From: JADJOY01 sp046331705 [NCBI: bacterium]
GTDB lineage: Bacteria > JADJOY01
Direction: 5' to 3'
Assembly: GCA_046331705.1 (NCBI GenBank)
Contig: JAXLQJ010000025.1
Location: 1-64,000 of the forward strand
Length of the DNA stretch: 64,000 bases
The notes beneath the pieces are model-generated. The model worked only from the letters and a program-made list of their open reading frames with translations. It was not told the origin of the DNA and ran no database searches. Positions 10,589 through 18,991 of the stretch are shown here, piece by piece. How positions within the stretch are numbered: position 1 is the first letter of the stretch; each line of letters starts with the position of its first letter. The position numbers and the translations under genes are program-made.

Positions 10589-11432
10589 GGCCAGAGCCGA
10601 AGGCGTGAAGGATTACTACGCCATCCTGGGCGTCGAGCGCGGTGCGAGCCCGCATTCGATCAAGGCGGCGTATCGGCGGCTGGCGCGAGCACACCACCCG
10701 GACTTCGTGAGTCATCAGGGCGACGCGATCCAGGCGCAAGCGTCGATCCGCATGGCGGAGCTCAACGAGGCCTACGACATCCTGTCGAACACGGATGCGC
10801 GGCGCGCTTACGACGCGAGCTGGCAGCAGATCTCCGACGGCGTCTTCGGCGGCAACGCCCGCCCGATGGTCCCCGTGACTCCCGAGGACCTGGAGGTGGC
10901 GGCGGCGCTCGAGGCGCGTACACGTCCACGCCCCACCGATCGCGTGACCGCCAGCGTGGTGACCGCGTTCGCCAAGCGCATGTGCCAGGAGCTGCTCGAG
11001 ACGCGCCGGGGGCTGGCGTGGAAGCGAAGCGACCACGAAGGATTCAACTGGTCGCTCACGGCGAGCGCCTGGCCCGCGCGGTTCTGGGTTCACATGCGCG
11101 CCGTCGAGGCCTTGGATCCCGGTATCACCGAGCGCTTCACGGAACGCGGCGAGAACGCCGCGCGCGCAACGAAGCGCTTGGTCGGGCGCGACTCGTCGCT
11201 CTTCGTGCTGGCGTTCTATCGGCTCGAAGAGCCCGATCAGGTGACGACCATGTGCCGCCGGTTTCGCGACGGGCTCGCCAAGACGGTGGGCGCCAACGGC
11301 GACGTGAACCTGGCCTTGATCGACGTCGTGCATGCGCGCTTGCTGCCGTTCGGCCCATCGCCTTCGGATTCGCGATTCGCCGAGGTGATCCGTTCGATCG
11401 GCGTCAATCTCGGGCGGGCGGTGCAGCATTGA
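10578..11432 (+). CDS. DnaJ-domain protein
   Basis: A J-domain co-chaperone-type protein of 284 residues. The N-terminal 75 residues form the J domain with YYAILGV and the HPD tripeptide (AHHPDF), followed by ELNEAYDILSNTDARRAYD. It lacks the Gly/Phe region, zinc fingers and CTD of classical DnaJ. The C-terminal ~200 residues are a globular region I do not recognise. It overlaps the end of the secretion-ATPase gene by 11 bp and is therefore probably translationally coupled to it, which suggests a role with that ATPase, perhaps recruiting DnaK. The function is inference. Confidence 0.85.
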   Translation: MASEARAEGVKDYYAILGVERGASPHSIKAAYRRLARAHHPDFVSHQGDAIQAQASIRMAELNEAYDILSNTDARRAYDASWQQISDGVFGGNARPMVPVTPEDLEVAAALEARTRPRPTDRVTASVVTAFAKRMCQELLETRRGLAWKRSDHEGFNWSLTASAWPARFWVHMRAVEALDPGITERFTERGENAARATKRLVGRDSSLFVLAFYRLEEPDQVTTMCRRFRDGLAKTVGANGDVNLALIDVVHARLLPFGPSPSDSRFAEVIRSIGVNLGRAVQH

Positions 11433-11440
11433 GTTTCTCG

Positions 11441-11478
11441 GGGGTCTGTTCCAGACCCCGCGGCGCGGCAAGCCGCGC
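11441..11478 (+). terminator. double hairpin directly after the dnaJ-like gene
   Basis: Nine bases after the stop codon a perfect 8-bp stem, GGGGTCTG / CAGACCCC with a TTC loop (11441-11459), is followed by a second stem, GCGCGGC / GCCGCGC with an AA loop (11463-11478). No U-run follows, so it would act as a GC-rich or bidirectional terminator rather than a classical one. It is also the first copy of the repeat array that fills the rest of the gap. Confidence 0.5.
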
Positions 11479-12390
11479 GTCCCCCCCCGAGTCGTCGCTT
11501 CGCTGTCGGTCGCCTGCGGCTCGCGGCGAGAGGCGCGAGCGCGAGACCGGCGCTGAGCTTCGGTCCGGTGTGGTTGGTCGGGTCGTTCGCCCCGCCCGTC
11601 GCGGCGAAGCCGCGCCGGGTCCCACCCCCAAGTCGCCTCGCTTCGCTCGTCGGCTCGCCTTGCGGCTCGCGGCGAGAGGAGCGCGAGCGTCGAGACCGGG
11701 GCTGGTTCGGTCCGGTGCGGTTGGTCGGCGTTCCAGACCGCCGTCGCGAGCCGCCGGTCCCAGTCGCCTGCCGCTCGTCGCCTTGCGCCGCGGTGAGAGG
11801 AGCGCGAGCGTCGAGACCGGGGCGCTGAGCTTCGGTCCGGTGCGGTTGGTCGGGTCTGTTCCAGACCCCCGCCCGTCGCGGCGAAGCCGCGCCGGGTCCC
11901 ACCCCCAAGTCGCCTCGCTTCGCTCGTCGGCTCGCCTTGCGGCTCGCGGCGAGAGGGAGCGCGAGCGTCGAGACCGGGGCGCTGAGCTTCGGTCCGGTGT
12001 GGTTGGTCGGGTCTGTTCCAGACCCCCGCCCGTCGCGGCGGCCGCGTCCCCCGAGTCGCTCTTCGCTCGTCGGCTCGCCTTGCGGCTCGCGGCGAGGGAG
12101 CGCGAGCGTCGAGACCGGGGCGCTGAGCTTCGTCCGGTGCGGTTGGTCGGTCTGTTGCCCGCCCGTCGCGGCGAAGGCGCGCTGGGTCCCACCCCAAGTC
12201 GCCTCGCTTCGCTCGTCGGCTCGGCTTGCGGCTCGCGGCGAGAGGAGCGCGAGCGTCGAGACCGGGGCGCGAGTCGGTCCGGTGCGGGGTCTGTTCAGCC
12301 CCGCCCGGCGCGGCAAGGCGCCGGGTCCACCCCGGTCCTCCTTCGCTCGTCGCTCGGCTTGCGGCTCGCGCAGGTCGAGACGGTGCGCTG
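11441..12390. repeat. tandem array of about seven degenerate ~140-bp hairpin-rich repeats
   Basis: This gap between convergent genes is filled by repeated units starting at about 11441, 11581, 11729, 11852, 12009, 12148 and 12287 (steps of 123-157 bp). Each unit has a GGTCTG-TTC-CAGACC stem-loop (perfect in copies at 11852 and 12009), a CGCGGC-GAA-GCCGCG stem-loop, a segment rich in CTCGC/GCGAG inverted repeats, and a conserved block around CTTCGGTCCGGTG. Copies differ by small indels, which breaks every reading frame relation, so the long minus-strand frames across it are unlikely to be a gene. A related single copy lies at 46675-46722. Confidence 0.85.
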
Positions 12391-12392
12391 GC

Positions 12393-12758
12393 TCACCCTT
12401 CGGGCGTGTGACAGACGGCTACGACCTTGTTGCCCTCGGGATCGAAGACGAAGGCGCCGTAGTAGTTCGGGTGGTAGTGGGGCCTGAGCCCAGGTGCACC
12501 GTTGTCCTTGCCACCGGCGGCGATCGCGGCCGCGTGGAACGCGTCGACCGTCTTGCGGTCGGGGCTCGCGAACGCGACGTGGAGCTTCTTGGTCGCCTCG
12601 CCCTGGGCGATCCAGAAATCCGGCTTCCCGCCAGCGCCGAGGCCGACCACGCTGTCCCACTCCATCACCACTGCGTAGCCGAGCGGCGCGAGGGCCTTCA
12701 CGTAGAACGCCTTCGAGCGCGCGACATCCGTCACTTCCAAGCCGATGTGATCGATCAT
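12393..12758 (-). CDS. glyoxalase/bleomycin-resistance (VOC) family protein
   Basis: A small cytoplasmic VOC-fold metalloprotein of 121 residues. It begins with the typical MIDHIGLEVTDVARSKAFY strand-helix and ends with YYGAFVFDPEGNKVVAVCH, which carries the usual metal-site Glu. The middle has the family segment KLHVAFASPDRKTVDAFHAAA. The ATG at 12758 is preceded by GGAG at good spacing. It resembles lactoylglutathione-lyase-like proteins of unknown substrate. It is convergent with the dnaJ-like gene across the repeat array. Confidence 0.9.
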   Translation of the reverse strand: MIDHIGLEVTDVARSKAFYVKALAPLGYAVVMEWDSVVGLGAGGKPDFWIAQGEATKKLHVAFASPDRKTVDAFHAAAIAAGGKDNGAPGLRPHYHPNYYGAFVFDPEGNKVVAVCHTPEG

Positions 12759-12847
12759 GACGAAAGCTCCTTTCGTGCTCGCGAGGTGGACGCGGCATCG
12801 CAGCGAAACCGACGGGCAGCGACGAAGATAGCGGTACGATTCAGCCC

Positions 12848-13726
12848 ATGGCGCGCAGCGACGATCCACTCGCGATCCGCCTCGTGATTCGCCGGGCGAC
12901 CGCGAAGCGGCCCATCTCGTTGCGCGCTTGGCACGCGGCGATTCGGGACGAGAGCGAGCTGCGCCGGGTGACCGCGACGGCATGGGCACCGCCTGGATTC
13001 GCCTACCGCCCCGGCGACGTGGAAGCGAGGGATGACGAGGGACGCTGGTGGCACGCGTTCCGATGGCGTGAGCCAGGCGAGATCGAGGTCGTGACCAGCG
13101 CCGAGCTGGCGCTCGCGCGTGCGCTCGAAACGCTCGACGAGCACCCGATCGTTCAGGTCGCGCACCCGCTCGCCGCGAAGCTCGGTGCCGAGGTCGTCGA
13201 GGAGCGGGGAACGACGGTCGATATCGGCTTCGGCGCCGGCGAGTGGCTTCGGACGATCGCACGCGAGCGGATTCGCGTCCTCGTGCGAGATCCGATCTTC
13301 CGATTCGAGCGCCCGGCAGGAGCGCCGCCAATTGCACTCGACGAGTGGCGCGCGGTGGTCGCGCGCATTCGCACGCTTCGGTGGCTCGATGAATCCCTCG
13401 AGCGAGGCGTGTGGCGGTACGGAGCGGCACTTCGACTTCCAGGTAGACATCCAAACAAGGGACGCCTCTTTCAGTGGTGCCGCGGCACGGTCGTGATCCA
13501 GCGAGTGGAGATCGCGGAGGCCGTTTGGTATCGCCGCGAGGGAGGACCCGACGCGATCTCGGCGCTCTGTCGTCGCGTGGCGACGGCTCTGAATGCGGAG
13601 ATCCGCACTCCGGAAGGTTGGATCCCCCACGGGGCCACGTCGCGCGCCGAGCGCCGGCGTGGCCTTGCGCGCGGCGCCGGCGCGCGACAGCCTAGGCGCC
13701 CCTCTCGAACGGGAAGGCGAAGGTGA
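12848..13726 (+). CDS. hypothetical protein upstream of aguA
   Basis: I do not recognise this 292-residue protein. Its composition is protein-like (Trp-, Arg- and Glu-rich, no long low-complexity region until the last ~30 residues, which are Arg/Gly-rich). It has no signal peptide or membrane segment. It reads in the same direction as aguA and its stop overlaps the aguA GTG start by 4 bp (13723-13726), which suggests translational coupling. An open frame also exists on the opposite strand over the same bases, but the plus-strand coupling to aguA favours this one. Confidence 0.6.
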   Translation: MARSDDPLAIRLVIRRATAKRPISLRAWHAAIRDESELRRVTATAWAPPGFAYRPGDVEARDDEGRWWHAFRWREPGEIEVVTSAELALARALETLDEHPIVQVAHPLAAKLGAEVVEERGTTVDIGFGAGEWLRTIARERIRVLVRDPIFRFERPAGAPPIALDEWRAVVARIRTLRWLDESLERGVWRYGAALRLPGRHPNKGRLFQWCRGTVVIQRVEIAEAVWYRREGGPDAISALCRRVATALNAEIRTPEGWIPHGATSRAERRRGLARGAGARQPRRPSRTGRRR

Positions 13727-14784
13727 ACGAGCGCGACGGGATGATCCCGGAGTGGGCGCCGCAAAGCGGCGTCCTGGTCACTTGGCCGCACGACGGCACG
13801 GATTGGCGCGACGATCTCGCGGCCGTGGACGCGTGCTTCGCCCGCATCGCGCGCGAGGTCACGCGCCGCGAGACGTTGGTCGCCGTGTGCCGGGATGCAG
13901 CGCACGCGGAGCTCGTCCAGGCGCTGGTGATCGCGGCCGGCGGCGACCCGTCGCGCCTCGCGTGCTGGGTCGCGCCGTCCAACGACACCTGGGCACGCGA
14001 TCACGGGCCGATCGCCGTGCGGCGCAAGGGCGGCGTGCGTTTGCTCGATTTCCGCTTCAACGGCTGGGGGGGCAAGTACCCCGCGGAGCTCGACGATCGG
14101 ATCACGCGCTGCATCCATGGCCAGGGTGCGTTCGGCCGCACGCCGCTCGAGTCGATCGACTTGGTGCTGGAGGGCGGCAGCCTGGAAGTGGACGGGCGCG
14201 GCTCGCTGCTCACCACCTCGCGATGCTTGCTCGCGCCGACGCGGAATCCTGACCTCGATCGCGTCACGTCCGAGGCGGCGCTGCGCGCCTACCTCGGGGT
14301 CGAGCGCGTGCTCTGGCTCGAGCACGGCGGGCTCGAAGGCGACGACACCGACGGTCACATCGACACGCTCGCGCGCTTCACCGACCCGCACACGATCGCC
14401 TATCAGGCGTGCGACGATCCCGCCGATTCCCACCACGACGATCTCGCCGCCATGGCCGACGAGCTCGCGCAGCTTCGCGACTCCGACGGAAACGCCTACC
14501 GACTCGAAGCGTTGCCCTGGCCGCGGCCCGCGTACGACGCCGCGACCGGCCGGCGGCTGCCGGCCACCTACGCCAACTTCTTGATCGTGAACGGCGCCGT
14601 GCTGGTGCCGGCCTACGGCGGACCGGCCGACGACCAGGCGAGGCTGGTGCTGGGCCGCTGCTTCCCCGAGCGGGAGATCGTGCCCATCGACTGTCGCCCG
14701 CTGATCCGTGGCTTCGGCAGCCTGCACTGTGTGACGATGCAGATTCCCGCCGGAGTGGTGCCGGCGCGGGTGGACGAGCCATGA
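13723..14784 (+). CDS. aguA: agmatine deiminase
   Basis: Converts agmatine to N-carbamoylputrescine in the arginine-decarboxylase route to putrescine. The 353-residue protein belongs to the peptidyl-arginine-deiminase-type (guanidino-modifying) family. It has the signature SNDTWARDHGP (~86-96), GDDTDGHID with the active-site Asp/His, and the catalytic Cys336 in GSLHCVTMQ. The GTG at 13723 lies in the overlap with the upstream gene; an ATG six codons later (13741) is an alternative start. The 4-bp ATGA overlap with the next gene, N-carbamoylputrescine amidase, strongly supports the assignment. Confidence 0.93.
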   Translation: MNERDGMIPEWAPQSGVLVTWPHDGTDWRDDLAAVDACFARIAREVTRRETLVAVCRDAAHAELVQALVIAAGGDPSRLACWVAPSNDTWARDHGPIAVRRKGGVRLLDFRFNGWGGKYPAELDDRITRCIHGQGAFGRTPLESIDLVLEGGSLEVDGRGSLLTTSRCLLAPTRNPDLDRVTSEAALRAYLGVERVLWLEHGGLEGDDTDGHIDTLARFTDPHTIAYQACDDPADSHHDDLAAMADELAQLRDSDGNAYRLEALPWPRPAYDAATGRRLPATYANFLIVNGAVLVPAYGGPADDQARLVLGRCFPEREIVPIDCRPLIRGFGSLHCVTMQIPAGVVPARVDEP

Positions 14785-15671
14785 CGCGCGGCAAGCTCTC
14801 GATCGGACTGGTCCAGCAGAGCTGCACCGCGGACCGGGAGCGCAACCTGGCCGCGAGCATCGACGGCGTGCGCGAGGCCGCGCGTCGCGGCGCCAAGCTC
14901 GTGTGCTTGCCCGAGCTCCACGCGAGCCTCTACTTCTGTCAGACCGAGGACACGCGCGCTTTCGATCTCGCCGAGCCGATCCCCGGCCCCACCGTGGAGC
15001 GCGTCGCGGCGGTGGCGCGCGAGCTCGGCGTGGTGGTGGTCGCCTCGGTGTTCGAGCGCAGGGCCGCGGGGCTCTACCACAACACGGCGGTGGTTCTCGA
15101 CGCCGACGGGTCGATCGCGGGCCGCTATCGGAAGATGCACATCCCCGACGATCCGGGGTACTACGAGAAGTTCTACTTCACGCCCGGCGATCTGGGATTC
15201 GAGCCGATCCGCACGTCGGTGGGCCGGCTCGGCGTGCTGGTGTGCTGGGACCAGTGGTATCCGGAGGCGGCGCGGCTCATGGCGCTCGGCGGCGCCGAGC
15301 TGCTTCTCTATCCCACCGCCATCGGCTGGTCGGCCGAGGACGACCCAGCGGATCAGGAGCGTCAGCGCGACGCCTGGATGACGATTCAGCGCGCGCACGC
15401 CGTGGCCAACGGCGTCCCGGTGGTGGCGTGCAATCGCACCGGCTACGAGGCCGATCCCTCGGGCGCCACCGGTGGGCTGCAGTTCTGGGGCTCGAGCTTC
15501 GTGGCCGGACCGCAAGGCGAGATCGTCGACCAAGCCGGACCCGAGCGCAGTCAGGTGCTGGTGGTCGAGGTCGATCTCGCCCACGGCGAGAACGTGCGCC
15601 GCATCTGGCCGTTCCTGCGCGACCGCCGCATCGACGCCTACGCCGATCTCGTCCGTCGCTTCCGCGATTGA
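14781..15671 (+). CDS. aguB: N-carbamoylputrescine amidase
   Basis: Hydrolyses N-carbamoylputrescine to putrescine, CO2 and ammonia, finishing the pathway begun by the preceding gene. The 296-residue nitrilase-superfamily protein has the full Glu-Lys-Cys triad: Glu45 in CLPELHAS, Lys118 in YRKMHIPDD and Cys155 in LVCWDQWYPE. The segments HIPDDPGYYEKFYFTPGD and NRTGYE are typical of AguB rather than other nitrilases. The ATG overlaps the aguA stop by 4 bp. It ends 24 bp from the convergent SDR gene. Confidence 0.95.
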   Translation: MTRGKLSIGLVQQSCTADRERNLAASIDGVREAARRGAKLVCLPELHASLYFCQTEDTRAFDLAEPIPGPTVERVAAVARELGVVVVASVFERRAAGLYHNTAVVLDADGSIAGRYRKMHIPDDPGYYEKFYFTPGDLGFEPIRTSVGRLGVLVCWDQWYPEAARLMALGGAELLLYPTAIGWSAEDDPADQERQRDAWMTIQRAHAVANGVPVVACNRTGYEADPSGATGGLQFWGSSFVAGPQGEIVDQAGPERSQVLVVEVDLAHGENVRRIWPFLRDRRIDAYADLVRRFRD

Positions 15672-15695
15672 GCCCGGGCCGAGCGACGCGCGCGT

Positions 15696-17204
15696 TCAAG
15701 CCGCGAACGGCAGCAGGCGCGGCGCTGTGCGGTGGTGTTCCTCCGCGTGGGCGCGGATGCCGTCGAGCATGCCGGCGAACACGATGCCGTGCAGCGGCGC
15801 GACCGCGTACCAGTAGACGAGCCCACCCAGACCGCGCGGCTTGAAGCGCGCGGTCTGGGTGAGGATGGAGCGGTCGTCGCCGTCGGGCTCGATGGCGAAC
15901 TCGAGCGACGCCTCGCCTGGGAGCTTCATCTCCGCCCGCAGCTCGAGTCGGCGATCGGCGATCGAGTCGGTGACGCGCCAGAAGTCGAGCGCTTCTCCGT
16001 ACGCAACGGTCTCGGGATCACGGCGCCCGCGGCGCAAGCCGGGCCCTCCCACCAGTCGGTCCATCGCGCCGCGCAGCCGCCACAGCCAATCGGCGGCGTA
16101 ATAGCCGTGCCCGCCGCCCACCCGGCACACCGCGCGGTAGGTGATGGCGGCGGGCGCCGCGACGGCTCGTGTCCTTCGATCCACGAACATCGTGCCGCCC
16201 GCCCAGTCGGGATCGCCCGGCACGCGGCCGGCATCCGACCAGCTCGTCTCGACCTGGCGCTCGGCGATCCGCTCGAGGGCGGCGGCGATCGCCTCCTCGA
16301 TGCCGAGCAGGCGCTGGGGCATGAGCCGGATGGCGCGGTCGTCGCGGCAGACCACCCGATTGCGCATCCCTTCCGCCAGCGGGCGAGCGATCCGGTGGCT
16401 GAGCGGCGTCACCAGGTGGATCCAGAGCGAGCTCAAGCGCGGGGTCAGCACCGGCACCGGCAGGATCACGCGGCGCGACAGACCGCGGCACCGGGCCATG
16501 AGGTGCATGATCTCGCGGTAGCTCCGGATCTCCGCGCCACCGATGTCGAAGGTGTTGCCGATGGTCTCGGGAACTTCGAGGCACCGCACCAGGTACTCGA
16601 GGACGTTGCGGACGGCGATCGGCTGGCACTCGGTGTGGACCCAGCGCGGCGTGATCATCACGGGCAGGCGTTCCACCAGGTAGCGAAGGATCTCGAACGA
16701 CGCCGAGCCGGAGCCGATGATCATCGCCGCGCGAAACACCGTGACCGGGACCGGACCGGTGGCCAACGCGAGCTCGACGTCACGACGCGAGCTCAAGTGC
16801 TCGCTCAGGCCCGGGCCGGTCTCGCCGAGACCCCCGAGGTAGACGATGCGCGACAGCCCGGCGCGGCCGGCGCTGCGTGCGAAGCCGCGCGCCAGCGCCT
16901 GATCGACGTGGGCGTACTCGCGACCCACGGCCATCATCGAGTGGACGAGGTAGTAGGCGGTCGAGCAGCCGGTGAGCGCGCGAAAGAGATCCGGCGCCTC
17001 GGACACGTCGCCGGCGACGATCTCGACGTTGGGATGATCGGCCCACGACCGAGCGGCGAGCTTGCGCGGATCGCGGGCCAGGCAACGCACCCGGTAGCCG
17101 GCCTCGAGCAAGCGCGGCACCAACCGCCCGCCGATGTAGCCGGTGGCGCCGGTGACCAGCACCGGGCGACGGTCACGGGCGGCAGCCTCGATTCGAGTGT
17201 TCAT
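15696..17204 (-). CDS. SDR-family NAD(P)-binding protein with C-terminal DUF2867
   Basis: A 502-residue two-part protein. The N-terminal ~300 residues are an atypical/extended short-chain dehydrogenase fold with the nucleotide motif VTGATGYIGGRLVP (17-30). The C-terminal ~180 residues match the DUF2867 type, with ends such as LTQTARFKPRGLGGLVYWYAVAPLH. Proteins of this architecture are common and uncharacterised; some are induced by light or oxidative stress. It has a strong predicted promoter containing a palindrome. The substrate is unknown. Confidence 0.88.
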   Translation of the reverse strand: MNTRIEAAARDRRPVLVTGATGYIGGRLVPRLLEAGYRVRCLARDPRKLAARSWADHPNVEIVAGDVSEAPDLFRALTGCSTAYYLVHSMMAVGREYAHVDQALARGFARSAGRAGLSRIVYLGGLGETGPGLSEHLSSRRDVELALATGPVPVTVFRAAMIIGSGSASFEILRYLVERLPVMITPRWVHTECQPIAVRNVLEYLVRCLEVPETIGNTFDIGGAEIRSYREIMHLMARCRGLSRRVILPVPVLTPRLSSLWIHLVTPLSHRIARPLAEGMRNRVVCRDDRAIRLMPQRLLGIEEAIAAALERIAERQVETSWSDAGRVPGDPDWAGGTMFVDRRTRAVAAPAAITYRAVCRVGGGHGYYAADWLWRLRGAMDRLVGGPGLRRGRRDPETVAYGEALDFWRVTDSIADRRLELRAEMKLPGEASLEFAIEPDGDDRSILTQTARFKPRGLGGLVYWYAVAPLHGIVFAGMLDGIRAHAEEHHRTAPRLLPFAA

Positions 17205-17248
17205 GGGTGTCTCCCGGGGGGATCACAGCATCGCCGATATCGATACAA

Positions 17249-17277
17249 ATTATATACAAAATGTATACATCAGGCAA
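17249..17277 (-). promoter_or_regulatory. strong promoter with embedded operator palindrome for the SDR gene
   Basis: On the minus strand TTGCCT (17272-17277) and a perfect TATAAT (17249-17254) are 17 bp apart. The spacer holds the inverted repeat TATACA-AAA-TGTATA (plus-strand 17253-17267) and a 10-bp palindrome ATGTATACAT (17261-17270). An operator placed between -35 and -10 should allow repression or MerR-type activation. The site is strikingly AT-rich in a GC-rich genome. The regulator is not identified. Confidence 0.65.
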
Positions 17278-17420
17278 TGGCCGAGCCTCGCGGCGAGCGC
17301 CCGGCCGCAGCGCTTCCGCCCTGACCCCGCGGTGGAGGGCGCCGGCGCTTGACGCGTGGAGGCGAGCGATGGTGGGCTCACCGCCCCGGTCGTCGGATCC
17401 ACCGCGCCGCTCGCCTGAAC

Positions 17421-18206
17421 ATGCCCCGATCCACGTCCGCGCTCGAGGACGCCGCGCCGGCGTCGATCCTGGCGCGCGCGTCGCGTTTGCGCGCCGCGCA
17501 CTGCTTCGGGCGGCTTCCCGGCGCGGACACGGAGAAGCTGGTGCGGGAAGCGCGCGTGCAGCGCCTCGCCGAGGGCGAGCCGCTGTGGCGCGCCGGGGCG
17601 CCGGGTGCAGGCTTCGCGCTCGTCCACGAAGGGTTGGTGTTGATCGCGGCGCCGCGGGCCGACGGCGAGCGCGCGGTGCTGGGGCTCTTCGGGGCCGGCG
17701 AGTGCGTCGGGATCGCCGCCGCGCTCGACGGCTCCGCGTACCCGGCGGACGCGATCGCGTTCACCCGCTCGGTCGAGGTGCTGTGGATCCCCTCGGTGGC
17801 GCTGCGCTCGCTCGCCTCGGCGAGCCCGGCCGTGGCGCGCGCGATCCAGCACGCGCTGCTCGCTCACACGCAGGCGCTCCGGGTGAAGATCGAGATCCTT
17901 TCGGCAGGCAAGGTGCCGGCGCGGATCGCCTCGTTGCTGCTCCACCTGGGCGAGCGCTTCGGCACGCCGCTGCCCGGCGGCGCGATCCGTCTCGAGCTGC
18001 CGGTCTCGCGCCAGGCGATCGCGGAGCTGGTGTCGGCGCGAACCGAGACGGTGATCCGCTGTCTCACCCGCTGGAAGCGCGCGGGGGCGATCGACTCGGA
18101 CCCGCGCGGGTTCACGCTCCGCGACCGCGAGGTGCTCCGTCTCGCGCGCGGCGGGCTCGACGAGAACGAGGCGCGCCGGGTCCCGCGCGTCGCGCGCGGC
18201 GACTGA
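17421..18206 (+). CDS. Crp/Fnr-family transcriptional regulator
   Basis: A 261-residue DNA-binding regulator: N-terminal cyclic-nucleotide-binding-like barrel (about 30-140), a long dimer helix, and a C-terminal winged helix-turn-helix with SRQAIAELVSARTETVIRCL. It lacks an Fnr-type four-cysteine cluster, so it is not an oxygen-sensing Fe-S Fnr. It directly precedes norCBQD on the same strand with a 91-bp gap, which suggests it is an Nnr/Dnr-like NO-responsive activator of the operon. The ATG at 17421 begins the conserved region; the frame opens at a TTG 24 codons earlier. The ligand is inference. Confidence 0.88.
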   Translation: MPRSTSALEDAAPASILARASRLRAAHCFGRLPGADTEKLVREARVQRLAEGEPLWRAGAPGAGFALVHEGLVLIAAPRADGERAVLGLFGAGECVGIAAALDGSAYPADAIAFTRSVEVLWIPSVALRSLASASPAVARAIQHALLAHTQALRVKIEILSAGKVPARIASLLLHLGERFGTPLPGGAIRLELPVSRQAIAELVSARTETVIRCLTRWKRAGAIDSDPRGFTLRDREVLRLARGGLDENEARRVPRVARGD

Positions 18207-18218
18207 CAATTCTCATTG
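18207..18218. promoter_or_regulatory. candidate Crp/Fnr-type operator upstream of norC
   Basis: The inverted repeat CAAT-TCTC-ATTG sits just after the regulator's stop codon. Its 4-bp spacer is the spacing used by Crp/Fnr-family dimers. It is centred about 27 bp upstream of a poor -10-like TAACGT (18239-18244), so it would be near -40 of the norC transcript, the class II activator position. The half-site differs from the Fnr consensus, so this is tentative. Confidence 0.35.
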
Positions 18219-18297
18219 GTGGTCCCCGGACACGCTCGTAACGTTGGGGCGTGACCGAGGCGGGGTAGGCCCGTCTCGCGCTCGAGCGAGGACCGGG

Positions 18298-18987
18298 ATG
18301 CTGACCAAGTCGCAAGCGCGCGCGTTCTTCTTCGTGGGGACCGGGCTGTGCACGTTGGCCTTCGTGGGCCTCACCGTCGACACCTTCCGCCGAATGCCCG
18401 CGCAGACCCACGCCGACCAGATCACCGCCGAGGTGGCGCGCGGCAAGCAGCTGTGGGAATCCAGCAATTGCATGGGTTGCCATACGATTTTCGGCGAGGG
18501 CGCCTACTACGCTCCCGAGCTCACCAAGGTCTACGAGCGGCGCGGCGAGGTCTTCATCCGCGGTCAGCTTCGCGATCCGGAGAAGATGTTCCCCGGCCAG
18601 CGCAAGATGACCAACTACCACTTCGACGAGGCGCAGATCGGCGATCTGGTGGCGTTCCTGAGATGGGCAGGCACGGTCGACCTCAACGGGTTTCCGGCGA
18701 AGCCCACGCTCCAGATCGGCGCCGCGCCCGCCGTGGCTGCCGCATCCATCGCTTCACGGCCGCAGGTCTTCAACCAGATCTGCGCGGCCTGTCACTCGCT
18801 GGGCGGGGCGGGCGGCGCGGTCGGGCCGGCTCTCGACGGCGTGGGTGGTCGCCGCGATGCCGAGTTCCTGAAGCGCTGGATCTCGAACCCGCCCTCGGTG
18901 AAGCCCGACACCAAGATGCCGAAGCTGCCGCTCACGGATGCACAGATCGACGAGCTGGTCGCGTTTCTCGCCAGCCAGAGAGGATGA
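18298..18987 (+). CDS. norC: nitric oxide reductase subunit NorC with extra C-terminal cytochrome c domain
   Basis: Membrane-anchored cytochrome c that passes electrons to NorB for reduction of NO to N2O. An N-terminal transmembrane anchor (about 9-27) is followed by the classic NorC haem site CMGCHTIFGEGAYYAPEL (58-75). The family is usually about 150 residues with one haem. Here the protein has 229 residues and a second haem c domain with CAACH (162-166) and a likely Met ligand in TKMPKL (Met207), resembling class I cytochrome c. The extra domain may replace a soluble donor. It is 4 bp upstream of norB with AGAGAGG as ribosome site. Confidence 0.93.
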   Translation: MLTKSQARAFFFVGTGLCTLAFVGLTVDTFRRMPAQTHADQITAEVARGKQLWESSNCMGCHTIFGEGAYYAPELTKVYERRGEVFIRGQLRDPEKMFPGQRKMTNYHFDEAQIGDLVAFLRWAGTVDLNGFPAKPTLQIGAAPAVAAASIASRPQVFNQICAACHSLGGAGGAVGPALDGVGGRRDAEFLKRWISNPPSVKPDTKMPKLPLTDAQIDELVAFLASQRG

Positions 18988-18991
18988 AGCG

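Noticed and set aside
10566-12197. Long minus-strand open frames across the repeat array
   Set aside because: They arise from the GC-rich repeats; unit lengths differ by indels not multiples of three and the product is Arg/Ala-rich with no family character.
12755-13630. A minus-strand ORF opposite the unknown gene before aguA
   Set aside because: The plus-strand frame overlaps the aguA start by 4 bp as expected for coupling; the minus frame overlaps the glyoxalase gene start.
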